64,000 bases of DNA. Origin: Macquaria australasica. Lineage: Eukaryota; Chordata; Actinopteri; Centrarchiformes; Percichthyidae. A program made the translations under genes and the position numbers. The first letter of the stretch is position 1, and every line of letters starts with the position of its first letter. The stretch spans positions 186,001 to 250,000 of the forward strand of contig SEMN01000123.1 in assembly GCA_005408345.1 (NCBI GenBank), written 5' to 3'. The notes beneath the pieces were generated by a model that was not told the DNA's origin, did not search any database, and worked only from the letters and a program-made list of their open reading frames with translations. Positions 47,430 through 60,620 of this stretch are shown here, in pieces.

Positions 47430-50340
47430 ATACGAAAACATCAACAAAAACAACAGAGGATAAAAGAAACATACATGGGGGCTTACAATAAAAAAAAAAA
47501 AGAAATTATTAAGATATGTAACAAAGTAGATGATTTTATACTTGATTTCAAACTGTTCCAGAGAGAGGGGCCTCTATATGTAACGGTATATTGATGATGA
47601 GAAGTATCTCAGTATGGAGACTTGAAATTGTTTGAAAATCTGGTAGAAAAACGAATCAAAGTCTGAGAACTGATTGAAAAAAGGATTTGGAAAATGTCAG
47701 GGGGACTATTAAGTACAAACAAATACTTATACATAAACACACACGCTAAAAATCTTTGAATTTATAAATAGTTAATAAATTAGATTTCCTTAACAGCGGG
47801 GGCAGATGGCATAGCTAGAATTGGTTACCATTCTCATGAATTTCTTCTGAATTAAAAGTATCTTGTTAAGGAACAGCAGGAAGGGTTAGGTCACTGACAT
47901 AAATTTAAAGAGCTGATTTATATGCCATATGCGACAGACGTGGGAGAAGGAAAATGAGCGTTGGTTATGATAGTTTGTCCTTTGATTCTGTCTTTATCTG
48001 TCTATCTATCTACATCCTACATGTCCACTCTGCCCAGTCAATAAAAGACACCCATTCTCAACACAAGTCACAGCATCTTTGCCTTCTAGCTGTCACACTC
48101 TGCTCTTTTTCTTGTCTGACCACATCCCACTCCACCCTCCCAAAACACACACTCATATAAAGTCACGCCAAGGGAGGCAGGACACCTCCTACCTCTCCTC
48201 CTCCTCTCCTTCACCTCCCCACTTCTTCTCACTATGAGCTACCACTGTCCTGCGTGGTGTGTAATATCTCAGTGTCTGACATGAGGTGTAACACCTCAGT
48301 TAATAGCTGCTGACTGCTCCTGTGAGCTATGCTTTGGGGGAAAGCAAAATTACAGGGTGCTGAGACTGGCAGCCGAGGCGCAGCAGATCTTCTGCCCCCT
48401 GAGCCCCTTTTTGGCTATGACTCCCTTCTCTCGGGCGTATCAGCACGAACACCGAAAGAGCAAAGTAAACACAGGTACACGTGTACTGTAAACACTTTCG
48501 CTCACTGATGGTTTGTAATTATGGATACACATTGATGCAATAAAATGGCCTTAGCCATGCAGAAAGCAAAGCAGCAGTGTTTGTCAAGAAAGCTGCCTTT
48601 GCTCTGTGGTACTTGACCACACTTGCCAAGAGGTGCACAAGAGTTTAGGGAGTTTATTCTAAAAAAGAAATAACACACAAAAAAACCACATAAAAAAGCA
48701 AAAGACATCAAGCATCACATAAGGTCCGTGTTAAAGGAAGAAAAGAAATTGAAGGATACTGCCTAAAACGAGGGAAGCCATAGTGCTCACTCTCATCCTC
48801 AAAAGACAGAGAGAAAACATTTTGTACATGGCAGGTCAGTCTCACTTTGCTATTTATATTTTTACCTTGGATATCAAGCAGCGAGAGGAGATTGAAGAGG
48901 CGTAAAGACAAATGTTATAGAACAGTATGGGGGGGGGGACAAAAGCAGAACAAGGACAGAAAGCTGTGAGAGAGAGGGAGGGCATTATGTGGGTTGTTAG
49001 GGGCATGAGGCATGCAGAGAGAGGGATGGGAGACCAAGAGAGGGAGATACGGAGAGAGACAGACAGAGGACGTCCATCAAAGCGCTGTGTTTCTTTCTGC
49101 TGTGCACAGCAGCCCAACACACTACAAGTAAAGGAGATGGAGTCAGGGAAGAACAGGCTGCCCGTTAAAAACAAGGAGAGGAAGAAAAAAAGGGGGGAAA
49201 ACCCACTCTGGCTCTCTCTCTAGGCCCGCCGAGAGGCAATGATCAGACTCTGAGTTTAACATCAGCGGCTGATGGGCATCAGGGCCCCTCAACTCTCATC
49301 TGCCTTCTCTTCTGCTACAACACTTTTCATCTCTCTCCACCTTTCCTCTGTTCCCCCTGTTCTCCTCCCCCGCAGGCTGCTCCTGTAATTGGCTATCCAA
49401 CGGTGCTGGATCTTGTACTGCGTGTGTGTGCGCGTGTGTGTTAGTGCGAGTGTGTGTCGACATGTGTATGTTTCTCCGACATTGTGTGACTACATGTGTA
49501 TGTTTCTCCATCTTACTGTGTAATTTTTCTAGCTCATCATAATTTGATGACTTTTAGATGATGACAGGGAGAGGGGATCTCTTAAGTATATTCTCTCTCA
49601 CTTTCTTTGTCTATTGCTCTCTCTAACACACACACGCACAAACCATATCAACACACAGCTGCCATCTTATACTTCATTTTCACAAGGAAGACGCAATCCT
49701 TGCTAGATTGCATCTCATTATGTGCTTTAATGGGTAATCAAAATGACAAGTGACACATGATATAGGCTAAGCCACCCAGGCCTCATATTAACCCATAAAG
49801 AACATTTTGTACTTAGAAATGGAATATGTCAAACAGTTGTAAGGAGCCACATGGCAGCTGATTTCTAAAAACATTTGATTTGCTTTATCAGATTTCATAA
49901 TGTGTAAAGCTTTTTAGCTGAGCAGAAGAGCCGTAGTGCATTACGGACTATTAATTTATAGTGGTTAGAAATATAGACTGAATAATTAAAGGCAACTTGC
50001 ACTGGCCACGTTACGTCATTTTTCACTTGAGGCACAAATTTGGTAAAATCGCTGTTTTTCTGGAGCTTCCACTGAGGGAAAGAGAATCCTCTGAGTATCC
50101 TTGGTCGGGCACACTGCTGAAGTGCAGCACGACGCCGAACAGAAACAAACAAAACAATAGGCGGGGGTCCCTTTAGACAGTTGCATATATAGCAGGTTTA
50201 ACTGTGCTTAGTGTTGTATAGTAGATAACACTTCCCAGGACTGTACCAGGGAAAAGTCCAGAACAAAAAACAAAATCCTAATGCAATTTAACATTACAAA
50301 ATAAAAAACAATGCTCCACGCCAGCTAACATGGTCTCAAC
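47430..50340. other. Unassigned sequence
   Basis: No gene is recognised. Bases 48170-48240 are CT-rich, 48930-49070 purine-rich, and 'acatgtgtatgtttctcc' occurs twice (49459 and 49492). Confidence 0.5.
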
Positions 50341-50858
50341 CATAGACTGTATATAAAGATGGACGATGCATCTTCACTTCATCCCACTATACAAAAATGA
50401 AGCCAAAATACCCCGGACACAGGAGCTGCCATCTTGCGCTGGCGACGTCATTTGGAGGCAGCGTCTGCGCAGCAGTGATGCGCGGTGGAGCCGGGGTGTC
50501 CAGTTCCTGCCTGTATTCCCGCCTGAACCAATCGCGAGCACACTCGCAGTTCTCAATCATGATGTCTCACCCCCTTTTTATAGCATCAAATAACTAATTA
50601 AAACCAAACTTAGCTGAAAAATGAACACTTGAACATATATCAGCGTGATAAGAACCTAAAATGACCGAAGCCATCTCTGGCAAAAAAATTATTTGATGTG
50701 TACTTTGACTTTTCAGTTTGGCCCAATGTCCTATCCGCTGACATGGAAGGGGCGGGGTTTATGACCTATACTGCAGCCAGCCACCAGGGGGCGATCGAGA
50801 TGTTTTAGCTTCACTTTTGGGGGGCTGTCATGTAGCCCATCTTAATATACAGTCTATG
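50341..50858. mobile_element. hAT-like MITE with perfect 8-bp target duplication
   Basis: The left end CATAGACTGTATATAAAGAT and the right end (ATCTTAATATACAGTCTATG) are inverse with one difference in 20. Both sides carry GTCTCAAC (50333-50340 and 50859-50866), an 8-bp duplication as made by hAT transposases. The 518-bp element has a GC-rich centre-left segment (about 50440-50560). It has no transposase frame and moves only with help from another element. Confidence 0.85.
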
Positions 50859-50866
50859 GTCTCAAC

Positions 50867-53529
50867 TGTTAACTCTAGCATTGCTAGCTACACGGCAGCC
50901 CACGTTTCTCTTCTAATTAGCACATTTATGCATGAAAATAAAGAAAAGTTTAGCTCCAACAAATGTAAAAATTTCAATACTTACATTACATACATACATA
51001 CATACTTAATACAAGCTAGCAAAAGTGCACATACAGCTTATAATATATTAAACAATCACACAGAGAACATTCCCCTTTTATAGGAAAGTATAAGAATTCT
51101 ACAGGAAAACACATTTACTCCCATAAACATACTGTATATTAGCAACACTTTAGGAAGCGTAGGAAAAGTAGGAAATATTACAAAGTGTTACATCAAATAT
51201 GTAAAACCCGGTATCCCTTTATATCAAATGATTCTGTACAAGCCAGGATGTATTGGTATATTTGCTGTCGGTCCTTTTAATACAGAAACAGAAAATAACT
51301 TAAGCTGTATCATGTGGCTTTGATTCAATGTGTTTCTAGCACCAACATGATTCAAGTCACTCTTATTAGTCTGGTTTTCTGAATGTGCATGAATCCAGTG
51401 TGTTGTGTAAGACATGCCTGCTCAAGTAATAACACTGCATTAATACATTAACATACGCTCCCACTCACAGTTCCACAACCCACTGATATTACACAGCGTC
51501 AAATCAATGATCTGTCACTCATGCAGGCCAGTTGCACTGGGGTCAGCCCTGCCAGGACGAACATCAGGTCATTGGTCAGACACGATTTATTTTTAGTCCG
51601 ATATCACTTTCTACTCCGATCAATACTTGTTAGTTTATTTATGGCTCTGTGTGTAGCTGCTGTATCTTCATTAGCGGTGCAGTGTTAGAGAGATGGATAT
51701 TCATTTTCTTCTTTTTTCATTACTGAAGTATAAGCTGAAGATTTGTTTTGCCGGGCTCTCGTTAGCTTGATAGCTTTTTTCTTCTTCTTTAATTTATTAT
51801 CTATCACATCTGCACACTGAAGTGTTTTTATTTGTCGGGGTAGAGATTGATATCAGTCGCATCTTTTGGCCATTCTTTATCTTACCACAGTTGATCCAAA
51901 CTTTTGTCAAATCCCTGTGGGCACCAATTAAGTAATGCACTTTATGAGATTCTTCATGACTGAGAATGAAGGTGGCACTGATGAACATTTACATCGTGCT
52001 ATCTCTGTGAAACACCAAACCAGCTACATTTGCTCTGATAATTTATTATCACAATTTGTACATGCCAGAAAAAAAAGGGCATAAAAATCCAAATTCATCC
52101 TCCAGAGCTTTAACTGAACTGTTAATGCTTGTTACCAAATAAAACTGAAAAATGAAGAGAAACCATACACCATCAGGCAAACTAATTACACAGCACCTCA
52201 TGTATTCCCCTCGTAACCATGTCTCGATTTTACTTCTGAAACTTTCTCAAGCATAAAAACATTAATATCAACTCTCGGTGTGCTCTCTGCTTAAGTGCTC
52301 CTTTTTCTGCCACTTTAGCTAAGATTAAAAGCAGAAGTGAGCAAAACCTCCCTGCTCTCTACACCCCCTGACACTCCATCTTAGTTTGTGCCGTTTCCCC
52401 TTTAACTCCCCACGTCTGAATGTTCCCTGACTCCGTTTTTAATGCCAATCAGTCTATAACGACTGTCCTCAGCTGGGGCCCACGAGAAGAGCGAGTGCCT
52501 GTGTTTGTGCTCCCTTATGCGTACACACACACACGCACTGTGAGTACTCCACAGGAGTAACAAGTCCTATTGAGAGTGGTGTCACATACTCCCCTCCCGT
52601 GTCTGCGAACAACAAACCACCTTCTCCCCATCTATAATACATATCCCCATCCACCCCTGGAGGCTTTATCAGCGAAATACTCTCAAGTTGGAGATCCTAG
52701 GCATAAGCTCATGTGTAAATTTGCTGTGCAGCTCCGAGGACATGTTGCAGTAGGAGACAGCCGATAAAAGCTACCATTAAAACAGCATTTGGGGCCTTTT
52801 CTTTGTAATGAAGATGGAGGAACTGCACTCCTGACAGTGTCGGCAGACAAACAAACCTGGGCTCTATTCGAGCTTGGAGCGGTGTGGGGGTTAGGGCAGA
52901 GGAAGACAAAAACACTACATTCATGCATGCATGCATCTGTGAGTGCCAGGGCTAAATAGCTAGTTGACTGCGCATATGTGCGTCCTTTCAGAGAGTGTAC
53001 TGTGTGCCTTCGCCAATCTAATCTCGTGACTGCAGTTTCAAGTGGAAGCCACCTTGCAGAGGAGAAGATGTGCATTTCATTAATTCGCTGGAGTGACCTC
53101 CTGGGCTGCTGCCTTCATCAGGCCTGCTGCTGAATCCTAAAATGACTCTCCACAGCTACCACCACTGTCAGTGTGAGTAGTGGGAGAGAGGGAGGCTGTA
53201 TGGGGATATAAAGGTCGCAGGGTCATTTTAGGAAAACCTCTGCTTGTGTGCATCTATGTGTGTGTGCGTGTGTATTTTTTCCACTTTGTGCAATGGGGGT
53301 TCAAGCAAAGCGGCTCCACTGCCCAGACATTCCCTTGGTGAAAAGGGCTTCAGCTGAAGAAGACAGTGGGATGAGCCAATAGGGGTGACAGGTTATTAAG
53401 AGCTGAGGTGAAAAGGTGAGGTCAGGATCAGGACGCAGAGGAACCAAAGAGGGAATCATGGATTGCTTCATGCCGCCTGGAAGATTGCTTTGGAACACAT
53501 CGAAGCAGCTCCTGAGTTAATAAACACAG
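50867..53529. other. Unassigned sequence
   Basis: No gene is recognised. A (CATA)n run lies near 50987-51003. The 130-codon minus-strand frame at 52683-53075 has no motif I know. Confidence 0.5.

Positions 53530-53568
<39 letters not shown>
53530..53568. repeat. (TG)n microsatellite
   Basis: About 18 uninterrupted TG units. Confidence 0.95.
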
Positions 53569-54580
53569 ATTCAGAGAATTGAATAAAAAGTGATAAAACT
53601 CTTGTGTTTTAGAATATAGACTTTTCTTCTTACTTGTCGCATTGCAGTGAAGAAGTTTCTGCATCTGCGGTGTAGCAAATAGAGAAAAGGCTACGATTTC
53701 ACACAAGCACACTGCATTCTAGATACTGCTTCATGTCCTGGTTCCACTTGTTTTCAGGAAGCCTTTCATGTGCTTAGATGTTTAAATGCACTTTTGATAA
53801 CCCAACCTAAAATCTCCCTGCATGCATGTACCCAAAAGTAGATGATATTTCTGCCTGGTGTGTGTTCTCCTGCCAATGATTTAGCACGCAAAGTAAGCCA
53901 GTTACAACTACAGTCAGCTTGCAGAGAGTGGAAGAACGAAAAGTAACATGTTTACATGCAATGTCACCTCAGATTAACAAAATATCCCAGGCGCTTTGTT
54001 CACTTTCACCATAGCAAAGATCAACTCTAGTTGATCTCTAGTTTACTGTGGGCACAACATATTCCTGCCACAGCTCATAAATGCAAAATGTAGTTAATTT
54101 AAAGCCCCCTTAAGTATTTCTCCATAATATCAAATATCCATGACTAAATAAGCAATAATGAAAGTAATAAAAAAAATTTAATCAATAGATTCACACTCAA
54201 AATCAGGACAGCGTGGGTGAGGTTTGATTAGATTTGGTGACCAAACAACTCCACAACTGTCATCAAATGCTTGCTAAATCACAACTGATGATTCCCTCCA
54301 TCACAAAACATTATGACAGAAAACACCAAACTACAGTGTACATTGTACAGTGATGCTGAGTTACTTGAGGGTCAGCTTGTGTGCGGTCTTACCAGGACTT
54401 TAATAGAGGGTTGATTTTCGTTCAAAAGAGGAGAAATGCTCTTAGCACTCCCGGTAACTCCAACTTCCATCTTGTGTCTTTTTAGCTTGCTTGCTAACAT
54501 TAGCCACTGGTAAGCCTTCACTCAGGAATGATCTGCGTGTAAGGGCAGGATTTCTTGAACCTTTCTACAACTTAATCTGT
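53569..54580. other. Unassigned sequence
   Basis: Nothing recognised. Confidence 0.5.
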
Positions 54581-54887
54581 GTCTACACAGGAGCTGTAGC
54601 GCAGGCAGCACGTCAGCAGAGCAGCAGCTTCAGTCCTCTGTCTGTGTCTAAACAGGATGCGTTCAGGCACAGTACTGAGTGTAGGTTACCGGCATTTTGG
54701 CAGCGCTCAAAAGCCAACACACAATCACTGTAGTTACCCACGTAAGGCTGAAGAAAATAGACTTGAAGCTTCGCGTTTACGAGCATATAGCATATAGCTG
54801 GATTGATTAAAATAGGAGCATCTGTGCCATCAGACATGCATTAGACGGACGACTGAAAAACGGAGCTGGAATGTCTCCTGTGTAGAC
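54581..54887. mobile_element. Non-autonomous TIR element, copy B
   Basis: Perfect 13-bp inverted ends: GTCTACACAGGAG (54581-54593) and CTCCTGTGTAGAC (54875-54887). A second head-like motif, GTCTAAACAGGATG, occurs inside at 54646. It is related to copy A at 10522-10834. No clear target duplication or coding capacity was seen. Confidence 0.7.
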
Positions 54888-54962
54888 ATAAGAACAACAA
54901 CAAAAGATTTATTCTTTAAAGCCTTGCAGTGAAATGGAGCTTCCATAACACCACCAGGCCTC

Positions 54963-55140
54963 TCAGGTTAGGTTAATTGATGACTTTTTTTGCGTGACTG
55001 TGAATGTGAATGTTTGTCTGTCTCTATCTGTCAGCCCTGTGATTGACTGGCAACCAGTCCAGGGTGTACCCCACCTCTCGACCAATGTCAGCTGGGATTG
55101 GCTCCAGCCCCCCCGCGGCCCTCTGAGTGGTATAGATAAT
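54963..55140 (+). mobile_element. LINE/SINE-type 3' end with 'gtccagggtgtaccccacct' core
   Basis: Contains 'ggttaattgatgact', 'gtgattgactggcaaccagt', 'ccagggtgtaccccacctct' and 'gtcagctgggattggctcca', ending 'ggtatagataat'. This is one of the most frequent fish repeats I know, and I associate it with RTE-type LINEs (Expander/Rex3-like) whose tails are TGGA repeats. That assignment is from memory. The copy is strongly 5'-truncated. Confidence 0.6.
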
Positions 55141-56459
55141 AACAATTAAAAATGGGAGTGGACTGACCATATTTCTAAGCTATGCACCTTATTTTAAGCC
55201 ATATTTTCTTATCCTTTTTTGCATTTATTTAAACTTTTAGGCTGCTTATGATGAGAAAATTGCCAGTTTTCACTGGCACTGTAGGAGAAAATAAAAAAAA
55301 TATATACTGTAGATAAATGAGAACAAGTAGCACTACAGCTCAGATGGGGAGGCTTAACCTTGAATCTCAACAAACGCTGCCCCATTTAAGGTTGGAAAAT
55401 GGATTTGGAAGGCATTTTATGACCGGTGGGCAGGTGCTATCACTGGGATGGATGGGCTGAAGGAGAGATGCGGCGATAAAGAGATTGAAGAACAACTGTG
55501 AGCTGGTCTCAGCTACAGGCCGAGATGAAATCAGTGTGGAGCTTGACAGGGGTAGGATGGGATGTTAAGAAGTAGGCGTGGGGGAGGTCAGAGGGTTGAG
55601 GAGAACGGCGGTGGGGGGAGGTGAGCCGAGTGGGCAGAGTGCCCTGCTGACCACTGATAAGGATGGGTACCTGTGGGTGGTGGCACAAAGCAGTTGTTTA
55701 CCTCAAGAAACACTCTCTCCAACAGACGAGATAAAATACAAGAGAGGCGATGGGAATTTGGAGAAGAGGGCATACAGAAAAGAGAGAAAGAGTAGAGGTG
55801 CTAAATGCTGATGAATTTGTCTTCACTGAAATCCTTTTTGTTTTTGTTTAGATGTGATAAATTGTGAGAATACACCCTGATTAAACAGAAACCTGCCTCA
55901 TTGGTAGTATTTTCACAGATTGGAGAATTAAGAATAACCCCAATCCTTTCAGTGACAAGTAAAGCTGCAGGAGAAGAAGACACTGCATCTTGTGAAATAA
56001 TGTCTTATTCAATATCACCTGCTGTGTGATACCATTTGGACTACAATGGGATCAATGTTAGCGCTTCCCTTGTTCAATTACTTTGAAATTCTAATGCAGT
56101 GAGACAATGAGTTGCTACACTTAAGAGTTCACAGGCTTGATCTAAATGAACGTTTAGTCTTTAATTCAGCAAACCTAAATATAGGAGGTTAGATTGTTGG
56201 GTCAATTCAATTATATTCAGTCTGGCATAGTTATTGATGATCGTTATTAATGGGCTAATGATGTCAAGCATCCACTGACTGAATCAGACTTTCCAAATGC
56301 CAGATAAGACTGATGTAGAAGATTTAAAGTTTAAAAAGGTTTATTTAGTGATGGTGCTCAGCCTAGCAAGTAGGAATGGGTACCGAGACCTGGGCTAAAA
56401 TTGGAACTGGCCCCCTGATTGGTCAGATTGGTGATAAGCTCCTGGATAGTTAGTGTTAT
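55141..56459. other. Unassigned sequence
   Basis: Nothing recognised. A small hairpin GCCAGTtttcACTGGC lies near 55262-55277. Confidence 0.5.
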
Positions 56460-56625
56460 TTGTCCAATGTTAGCATGCTAATACGCTAAAGTAAAATGGT
56501 GTACATGGTCAACATTATTACAACATTATATTTTTTTAACATCAGCATGTTAGCATGCTGACATTAGCTTTTAGCTCACTGTGTCTAAGTACAGCTTCAC
56601 AGAGCTGCTAGCATACAGTATATAT
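56460..56625. repeat. Fish interspersed repeat fragment ('gttagcatgct' type)
   Basis: 'tgttagcatgctaatacgct', 'aacatcagcatgttagcatg' and 'taagtacagcttcacagagc' followed by 'tgctagcat' is a familiar fish repeat. The class is unknown. Confidence 0.65.
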
Positions 56626-58029
56626 ACACATCCTTTTTTTAAGGACCGCTAGTGCAACTAGTTGAAATTGTATTCATCTCTGGTCACAAAATGAAAAGCT
56701 ACTTATCTAGTGCTGTTAGCCTCTTACCTCTTCCTCTGCTATCTTTACAGACAGATACATATGAGTAAAAAAAAGAAAAAGTGATCTGGATTCAGACATC
56801 TTGACTTTAGTTCCTCTCAGTATCCTTCTTGTGCCAGGATGTCAGGCCCCGAGCAGTCAGACCTGCATTAACCTTTCTTCTTTCAAAACCACATACGCTT
56901 TTATCTGTCTATAGGCAGGAAAAGCAGTGAGAGCAAGAGAGAACACAGACAGAATAGCAGTGCAGAGGACATTGAGGTGGGTGGGCGAGTGAGCGGAAAG
57001 AGAGCCACTTTAACTGTTTGGGATTAGAAATAAAATATATTACCCTCAAAAAATGAAGCACATTATTGAATGGGCTCATGCATTCACAGATGAGAACTCC
57101 CAAGCAGCATGAAATATGTATCAGCCTGAGATATGGTTTTCTCTCAGAATAATAATCAACGCCGTGGACAGCACAGAGCAGTAAAGACAAAATCAAATTC
57201 CACAGCCAACCGCAGACACAAAGTAAGCCTGGTCGCATCACAGCCACTACCAGCACCATCCCGGGGGGAATCTAAATTATGTTCCAGGGCCACTAAGTTC
57301 ATGCAGGCTAGACAAAGTTGTCATTGTAACACCAACTGTGTCTGTGAGTCTCCAGCGGCTTCATGCTAGTTTAGCTGTCAGAATCTCTGTGTTTCTGCAT
57401 AGAGAGCACTATGACAAATGTTTTGGGGATAATTTGCTGGGAAATGTCAAAGGTTTTAGTCTGTTTGTCTCTATCTGTTGGTGGGCCTGCACTGTGTATT
57501 TTACACATCAATGTGTGTGTGTTTACAGGCCTTGTAAATATTGCCACCTTGTGATAGAATACTTAACAGTGATATCCTTGCCATTTCCCAGACATTTGCA
57601 TATCCCCTGAAATACCAGCTATTTGCACATTGCTTTTCAACACTGCTTCACCGGCCACCACTCACAGGGTCACGTTGAGTTGGAAATACCATAAAATATC
57701 CACTGTTGGCAGTTTATCAACATTATAATTCAGCATGAAAATAGCTTTCTTTTTCTTTTCAGGCAATTACTGAGATAACTGGCAGCAAGTGAATGTATAA
57801 ATGATAGAATATGTACGCTGAGGAGAAAAAAAGCAGTTTACTGTTGAGCAGTATACTGTTGAAATTAGGAACACTGCCAAATTTGACCTGTGTTTTGCAG
57901 TCTATGATGAGCTAGTAGAACTGCTGACCCCACTGGGAACCAACCTCCCAGTCTGCGACTCCCTGTAGCTTTTAGACACTTTCAGCTTATTAGTTTGGTT
58001 TGATATGATTGAGTCTAAATGGTCCAAAC
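56626..58029. other. Unassigned sequence
   Basis: No gene is recognised. Confidence 0.5.
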
Positions 58030-58275
58030 TAGTTGGTAATCCCCTGACTTTTCATCTAGCACCACCAGCCAGTCAATCCTTTCACTTATCCAGTGAAATA
58101 TCTCAACATCTACAAAATGGATTGTCACAAATTTTGATACAGACATTCATGATCCCCAGAGGATGAATCTTAATGACTTTGGTGATCCCCTGACTTTTCT
58201 CCAGCGCCACCAGCAGGCTCACATTTGGTTCAGAGTGAAATGTCTCGACACCTGTTGGCTTGATTACCATGCAAT
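58030..58275 (-). repeat. Fish interspersed repeat, two tandem-like units, antisense
   Basis: 'atcccctgacttttc', 'agcaccaccagc' and 'tgaaatatctcaacatctac' are followed by 'attcatgatccccagaggat' and then a second 'gatcccctgacttttctcca' with 'gcgccaccagcaggctcaca' and 'gtgaaatgtctcgacacctg'. It is the inverse of the family at 37515. Confidence 0.75.
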
Positions 58276-58339
58276 CCGGGGCGGGGGGAGGATTGTTACA
58301 ACTGTTACAAATCACAATTGAAAAATAAATCGGTTATAT

Positions 58340-58640
58340 GATGTGACAACACTATGGTAAAGGTTTGGTTAGCTTTAGGCAGAAACACGACTTTGTTAAG
58401 CTTAGAAAAAACATCTTTGTTTGGGTAAAAATTACTACTTTGTTAAGGTTAGGGGATCTTCATCATCATGGTTACATTATTAACCACTTGGTTGAGGTTA
58501 GGGAATGGCCGCAATCATGGTTAAAAGAAACCAACACTGACTGTCGATAGGAAACAGGAAACGAACAGTGGTCTCCAGCTTTCACGTCCGAGGTTTTGTT
58601 GATTGATCCATCCACCCCGACCTCGTCCCTATGTGGACTC
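58340..58640. repeat. Fish repeat with GGTTAGG motifs
   Basis: 'ctttgttaaggttaggggat', 'acttggttgaggttagggaa', 'aggaaacgaacagtggtctc' and 'gttgattgatccatccaccc' follow the order of a common fish repeat. The GGTTAGGG resemblance to telomeric repeats is coincidental in this family as far as I know. Confidence 0.65.
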
Positions 58641-60499
58641 TGTGGCTCTATAATAACATCACACTACTTCCTACTTCCACTACTACGGACAAGAGTCATA
58701 ATTCCTACAGCCACTAGTGTCATTTTTGGGAATCTGAGTTTGTTTTTCTGACCCCCGTTGCTCACAAATCTGTAAATAGAGCTTTTATAAAGAGCAATGT
58801 CAAGAAAGAAAAGATATTCGCACAAAGGATAACAGGTACAGAAAAGACTCAAAGTGATTTATTAAAGGATCTCATTAGCGTGGGATCAAAGGGCACCTGA
58901 GTGAAATGTTCATTGTTCATGCCTTGCTGAACGTGGAAGAACAGCAGGAAAATACAAAGACGTGCAACAACCCGCTTCCTTAGACTTCAAATGCTTCTGA
59001 CATTTCAGTGGCTTCAGCGGTCACTGATAAAGTTAACAGCATAGAGAACTGGGAATTGTGTCTTCTTCACATCCTGACAATAGAGGTAGAAGAATAATCA
59101 ATATTGAAGCATGTGCTATAGCAGTTGTTTACATCTGATCTTTTAGCTCCGTTTTCCTTAACTGAAACGAGATGTGGCTACATCACAGTTCTCTTCAGTT
59201 CTAGGCATTTCAGCGTTCAGAAGACTGACAGCTCTCTCTTATCCAAGATTTGAGGCATCTTGATATATAAATGACGCTTAATGTCTTTGATAATATTCTT
59301 CTTGGTATCTGATGACACGCTGAATAGTTTATGCTGCATGTTCGCTGTCACTTTCCACCTTCAAAAGACGGGGCATTTGCTAGGCTTCGTTGACTGTGGC
59401 ACTGGCTAATGTAATGCAATATTCACTGATCTGTGATGCTATTTGGACAGTGACACCGCTTTGATGGTTTAATTCTTTGCTCTTATCATTTTGACTGTCA
59501 AATCACACCAGAACTTCTGAGGTTAATGTACCAAAAGCTTTGCTTAGTTGAGTGACAGATTAGTCTAGTTTTAGTGTTTTGAAAACTCAACTCCCAATAA
59601 CTTTTTCTAACAACCCAGAAACATCACCAGACTTTTGACATTTTATTTTCAGGTACTTCTCCATATTTCCAGGTATCCCTTTGAGAATTTTGATCTGACA
59701 TTACACTCATGACAGTTTCTACATGGAGTGGATAGGAAGGTAAATGGGAGCTAAATGAAATGAGTCCCAAACCAACACAGATATTTTCAATTAAGTTAAG
59801 TCAACATATTTTTCAGCTCCATAATGATTTGAGTAGGTGATGCCCCAGACCCTTACTGGGAGTTTGTTTGCCTCAGAATTGTTAATAGAAGTCCTAAAAA
59901 TCATTACATATTGATGTGAATGTTAATTTTTCACCAAGGACTAAAGATGCTTAAAAAAAATCTCTGAATGACTTTTTTATGCATGCACTGCTTGCCTCTC
60001 AAACCTCACCTCACACTATCAACCAGACAATTTTGCCCACTTTTTACCATCCAAAAAAAACGTATCTGGATCCACCAGTACATTGCAATTACAGGCTTAT
60101 TTCAAGTTGTTTATTACACAACGGATTCATTCCAGCCTCTGCAATTATGACCGGGCCTGACCCAACCCCAGGCTGCTGTTCTCTCAGATCACAGTGCACA
60201 GAGTGGAGCCACTTAAGGCCACAAATAACCTTCTCATTGCTGTGGAAAATGGTCTGCGCGTCACCTGGTTCTACTTCACCTCTCTGCAACCTTTCAAAAC
60301 TATTGGTCACGATAGTCTGTCTGATTGCTTTATAACCTGAGCTGGAAAACAGGTAGCACCTTAAACTGGATCGTTTACTATTTGTCAGGCAGCCACTTCG
60401 CCGTCATTTACAGGGAAGTACATTTTTCTTCCTTTTTTTCTGTGAAATGTGGAGCTCTCCAAAGCACATTCCCAGGTCTTGCTCATTTACTCATCTAGA
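58641..60499. other. Unassigned sequence
   Basis: No gene is recognised. The 118-codon frame at 59979-60335 has no motif. Confidence 0.5.
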
Positions 60500-60620
60500 G
60501 TCATTCTGGCACTTCTTTTCCCACATGCATAGGCTGGAATACTGTAATTCTTTGTTTTCTTGTCTCAGCCTGGAAGCCCACATTAAAGTAGTGCAGAATC
60601 GTAGACTTATGACTTATTAT
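60500..60620 (+). pseudogene. LINE reverse transcriptase C-terminal fragment
   Basis: The translation includes HRLEYCNSLFSCLSLEAHIK followed by VVQNRRLMT. This closely follows the SRLDYCNSLLSGLPxxxLxRLQxVQNxAARLLT motif found after the RT domain of several vertebrate LINEs. The neighbouring residues do not continue the family, so only about 40 residues survive. It belongs to a different LINE family from the one at 29061, whose equivalent region reads differently. Confidence 0.5.

Noticed and set aside
47408..47880. Possible antisense retroelement after the C15 run
   Set aside because: The wording vaguely recalls fish repeats, but no motif, terminal repeat or target duplication could be named.
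49459..49509. CRISPR-like direct repeats ('acatgtgtatgtttctcc' twice)
   Set aside because: Two copies only, in TG-rich sequence of a vertebrate genome; no array structure.
58440..58510. Telomere-like repeats (GGTTAGGG)
   Set aside because: Only two spaced, imperfect occurrences inside a common dispersed repeat; not a tandem telomeric array.
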